Below are positions 61,708 to 64,000 of a DNA stretch of 64,000 nucleotides, in pieces. Source of the stretch: CAVYOD01 sp963770045 (GTDB taxonomy: Bacteria > Acidobacteriota > Aminicenantia > Aminicenantales > CAVYOD01). Position 1 is the stretch's first letter, and each line of letters opens with the position of its first letter. The DNA is taken from contig CAVYOD010000015.1 of NCBI GenBank assembly GCA_963770045.1, forward strand, positions 62,001-126,000. The letters run 5' to 3'. The notes beneath the pieces are model-generated. The model worked only from the letters and a program-made list of their open reading frames with translations. It searched no databases and was not told the origin of the DNA. Made by a program: the position numbers and the translations under genes.

Positions 61708-62500
61708 CTATTTTTTCTTGGCCGGGCCGCCTGCTTGGATCGACTGAAGAGTCTTCTGGGCGTCCTTGACGTACTTGCTTTTCGGGTAGTCAGAGATGAG
61801 CTTGGTAAGAAAGGGGACGGCCTGATCGGATTTCCCCCACTTGTAATAGGAGTCTCCCAGATAATAATAAATCTCATCCATCTTGGGGTAATCAGGATAC
61901 TTGGTGAGGATCTCCGTCAGCCGGGTGGTCGCGGCCTTGTAAGCGTGGACTCTGTTGTAATGTTTGCCTATGCTGGCGTTATTTTCGGCGAGCCGGCCTT
62001 CGCAGTCTCTGATCTTGGCCTGGGCGTCCTTGGCCTGATCGCTGAGGGGATAGTTGGTGACGACTTTTTTGAACTCGGCCAGGGCCTGCTCGGTCTTAGT
62101 TTGGTCTCTGCCCGGAGCCAGGATTTTCTTATAATAGGTCATGGCGATCTGAATATTGGCAATAAGGGGCCGACGGGCTGTAAGGATAGAGAGAGATGAA
62201 CTCCCTGTATTCGGAGGCGGCCAGGATGAGGTTCCCTTCATCCCCCTTCTTGAAATAAGAATCAGCGATCAAGAGCTTGGCCCGCTGAGCATAGAAGCTC
62301 TTGGGGAAGGAATCGATCACCTGCCTCAGGTAGAGGCGGGCCTTCTCTTCGTCCTTCTTGATCTCGGCCTCGCCGAGCTTGAAGAGGGCCTCATCCGAGG
62401 AGGCGACCTCCGGGGCGAGCTCGGCTGTGCGCTTTTTGCACTGGATGCCCGAGAGCAGACAGAGCAGACAGAGTCCCAGCGCGAGCGTGGTTTTTTTCAT
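61708..62500 (-). CDS. BamD/YfiO-like TPR lipoprotein, one frameshift
   Basis: About 263 residues read across two frames. An N-terminal signal sequence ends LSGIQCKKR, with a cysteine that could be lipidated although the -1 Gln is atypical. TPR-like helices follow (ARLYLRQVIDSFPKSFYAQR, LAEFKKVVTNYPLSDQAKDA, YYYLGDSYYKWGKSDQAV), arranged as in BamD, which helps insert outer-membrane proteins. Removing one base of the G-run at 62166-62169 joins YPYSPSA to LIANIQIAMTYY. It is followed by the barrel gene. Confidence 0.8.
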
Positions 62501-62522
62501 GGGTCGGTCCTTTTCGGCAGCA

Positions 62523-63476
62523 CTATTTATTCTCCAGGGAATAGAGCGCTCTCAGCCAGTTCCATTCTTCCCGCAGCCCCTGTGGGAGAGGAGTGCCCGG
62601 CGAATATCCGAGCTCGCGGCGAGCCTTCCGAATATCGGCCAACGTATGAGGAACGTCCCCCTTCTGGGGTTCGAGTCTGGTGATCTTGGCCGGCCGTTGA
62701 CAGATTTCCTCCAGAAGCGGGAAGAGAGTCTCCAGTTTCTCCTGGTGCCCGCCGCCGATGTTGTATGTCTCGCCCGGTCTTCCTCTCCGGAACGCGGAGA
62801 CGCTGGCCTCGATGATGTCTTCGATGTAGGTAAAATCCCTGGTCTGGGTTCCGTCGCCGTAAACGGAGATGGCCTTTCCCTCGGCCAGGGCTTTGAAGAA
62901 CTTGTGGAAAGCCATATCCGGCCGCTGTCCCGGCCCGTAGACGGTGAAAAACCGAAGGGACACGGTCGGGACGCCGTAATTCTTATGATAGAGAAAGCAG
63001 AGTTGCTCGGCCGAGAGCTTGGTCACGCCGTAGGGAGAGAGCGGGTGAAGCGGGCTGGACTCGGTCATGGGCAGGTCCGGCGAGAGCCCGTAGACGGAAG
63101 AAGATGAAGCGTAAACGAATTTTTCCAACGGGCGGTCTTTGACGGCTTCAAGGAGTTTCTGGGTGACCTGGATGTTGTTCCTGACGTAGGCCGAGAAGCT
63201 CTGGCCCCAGCTCGACCGGACCCCCGCCTGGGCGGCCAGGTGGAAGACGCAACCGGCTCCCTCCAGGATTTTTTTCGGATCGCAGTCGGCCAGGTCTTCG
63301 CAGAGAAAAGAGAAGTTCTTGTCCCGGAGCAGAAGTTCCAGATTCTTCTCCTTGATCCAGCGCGGATAAAAATCGGTCAGCGAGTCGACGCCCCTGACTT
63401 CGAATCCTTCGCGGAGCAGTCTGCGGCAGAGGTGGGAGCCGATGAACCCTGCCGCTCCGGTGACGACGCTGATCAT
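62523..63476 (-). CDS. NAD-dependent sugar-nucleotide epimerase/dehydratase
   Basis: A 317-residue extended SDR. TGAAGFIGSHLCRRLL is the NAD loop, HLAAQAGVRSSW the substrate-side stretch, ASSSSVYG and SPYGVTKLSAEQL the catalytic Ser-Tyr-Lys. It probably acts on a UDP-sugar (UDP-glucose 4-epimerase or UDP-glucuronate epimerase-like). It starts inside the rpe stop (ATGA overlap). Confidence 0.88.
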   Translation of the reverse strand: MISVVTGAAGFIGSHLCRRLLREGFEVRGVDSLTDFYPRWIKEKNLELLLRDKNFSFLCEDLADCDPKKILEGAGCVFHLAAQAGVRSSWGQSFSAYVRNNIQVTQKLLEAVKDRPLEKFVYASSSSVYGLSPDLPMTESSPLHPLSPYGVTKLSAEQLCFLYHKNYGVPTVSLRFFTVYGPGQRPDMAFHKFFKALAEGKAISVYGDGTQTRDFTYIEDIIEASVSAFRRGRPGETYNIGGGHQEKLETLFPLLEEICQRPAKITRLEPQKGDVPHTLADIRKARRELGYSPGTPLPQGLREEWNWLRALYSLENK

Positions 63477-64000
63477 GATGGATTGCAGGCCCCGGCTATC
63501 TGTCGCATTCTCAGGATGGTCCCCCGAGGATCTTGGCTCTTGAAAATCGTGTTGCCGGCGACGAGGATCTCAGTGCCTTCGAGGATCAGTTGTTCCATGT
63601 TCTCCAGGTTGACGCCTCCGTCGACTTCGATGGGGATGGCGCGGTTCTGACTTTTCAGCCAAGTCTTGAGGCGGCCGATTTTCTTGTATGATGATTCGAT
63701 GAATTTCTGCGCTCCCTTTCCCGGATCGACGGACATCACCAGGACGAAATCCAGATCGGGCAGGATATCGCTCATCAAGTGGATCGGAGTCGCCGGGTTG
63801 AGGGCCAGGCCGGCCTTCTTTTGGGCCTGCTTGATGAGCCCGATGTCACGGTGGAGATGGGCTGTGGCCTCGAGGTGGATCGAGATCAAGTCCGCCCCGG
63901 CTTCGATGAAGAGCGGAATAAAGCGCTCCGGGGTTTCGACCATCAGGTGGACGTCCAGAGGCAGCTTCGTCATTTCCTTGAGCGAGGCGACCAACTGCGG
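63473..64000 (-). CDS. rpe: ribulose-phosphate 3-epimerase, N-terminus cut by window edge
   Basis: A pentose-phosphate TIM-barrel enzyme; about 175 residues are visible and the first 45 or so lie outside. LDVHLMVETPERF, DLISIHLEA, ALNPATPI, LVMSVDPGKGAQKFI and the phosphate-binding VDGGVNLEN are the family motifs. MSVDPG replaces the more common MTVNPG. It is coupled to the epimerase gene downstream. Confidence 0.93.
   Translation of the reverse strand, partial: PQLVASLKEMTKLPLDVHLMVETPERFIPLFIEAGADLISIHLEATAHLHRDIGLIKQAQKKAGLALNPATPIHLMSDILPDLDFVLVMSVDPGKGAQKFIESSYKKIGRLKTWLKSQNRAIPIEVDGGVNLENMEQLILEGTEILVAGNTIFKSQDPRGTILRMRQIAGACNPS

Noticed and set aside
1..64000. tRNA or rRNA genes
   Set aside because: I looked through the intergenic gaps for cloverleaf arms and CCA-ended candidates and recognised none; a covariance-model scan would be decisive.

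Overview
The window is about 64 kb of fairly GC-rich bacterial chromosome with dense, operon-like gene packing on both strands. Gene content points to a Gram-negative (diderm) bacterium with a complete rod-shape module: outer-membrane barrels, a BamD-like TPR protein, TonB and ExbD. The mix of TCA enzymes, an A2-type haem-copper oxidase, two DUF507 genes, a C_GCAxxG_C_C protein and a K+-independent proton pyrophosphatase would fit an Acidobacteriota-related lineage such as Aminicenantes. That placement is inference; no rRNA gene is present.

Layout. 1-3759 (minus): a cytochrome c oxidase operon, SCO-ctaD-ctaE-ctaF-ctaC. 4046-12365: an acetyltransferase, an MFS transporter, a secreted ChaN-PDZ protein, an M14 carboxypeptidase, a secreted protein of unknown function with a TonB-like protein, and a PHP-domain phosphoesterase. 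12529-17632 (minus): TCA-cycle genes idh-mdh-fumarase beta-sucC-sucD, then a large secreted SGNH hydrolase. 20615-27479 (plus): acnB, an SDR, an EF-Tu-domain-II-like mini-protein, a two-subunit B12 acyl-CoA mutase with isobutyryl-CoA-mutase-like residues, and an M23 peptidase. 27732-31535 (minus): fmt-def and an OPT transporter. 31795-39638 (plus): mreBCD-mrdA-rodA and a radical SAM fusion. 39717-45719: an acyl-CoA dehydrogenase, a thioredoxin-like protein, ExbD, an ACT-domain protein, a glutamine amidotransferase, a PKD/barrel protein and RmlD. 45713-52252 (minus): a long translation operon, nusA-infB-DUF503-rbfA-nrnA-truB-DUF507-DUF507-thioesterase. 52622-64000 (mostly minus): hppA, miaB, a C_GCAxxG protein, recN, a subtilase, an outer-membrane barrel, a BamD-like protein, a sugar-nucleotide epimerase and the 3' part of rpe.

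Two features cut across the whole window. First, at least a dozen genes are interrupted by apparent one-base indels, mostly in homopolymers. ctaC, ctaD, ctaE, truB, infB, the subtilase, the BamD-like gene and others read through cleanly once a single base is corrected, which looks mainly like residual sequencing error. Second, the gaps between operons hold several families of short repeats: tandem heptamers (consensus GTGAGCA), tandem octamers (ATCTCGTC), an 80-bp dispersed repeat in two copies, and a MITE-like palindromic element in two copies with shared terminal inverted repeats.

No tRNA, rRNA, CRISPR array, prophage or autonomous insertion sequence was recognised. Recognisable sigma70-type promoters precede many transcription units, and one strong intrinsic terminator is present at 44803-44832.
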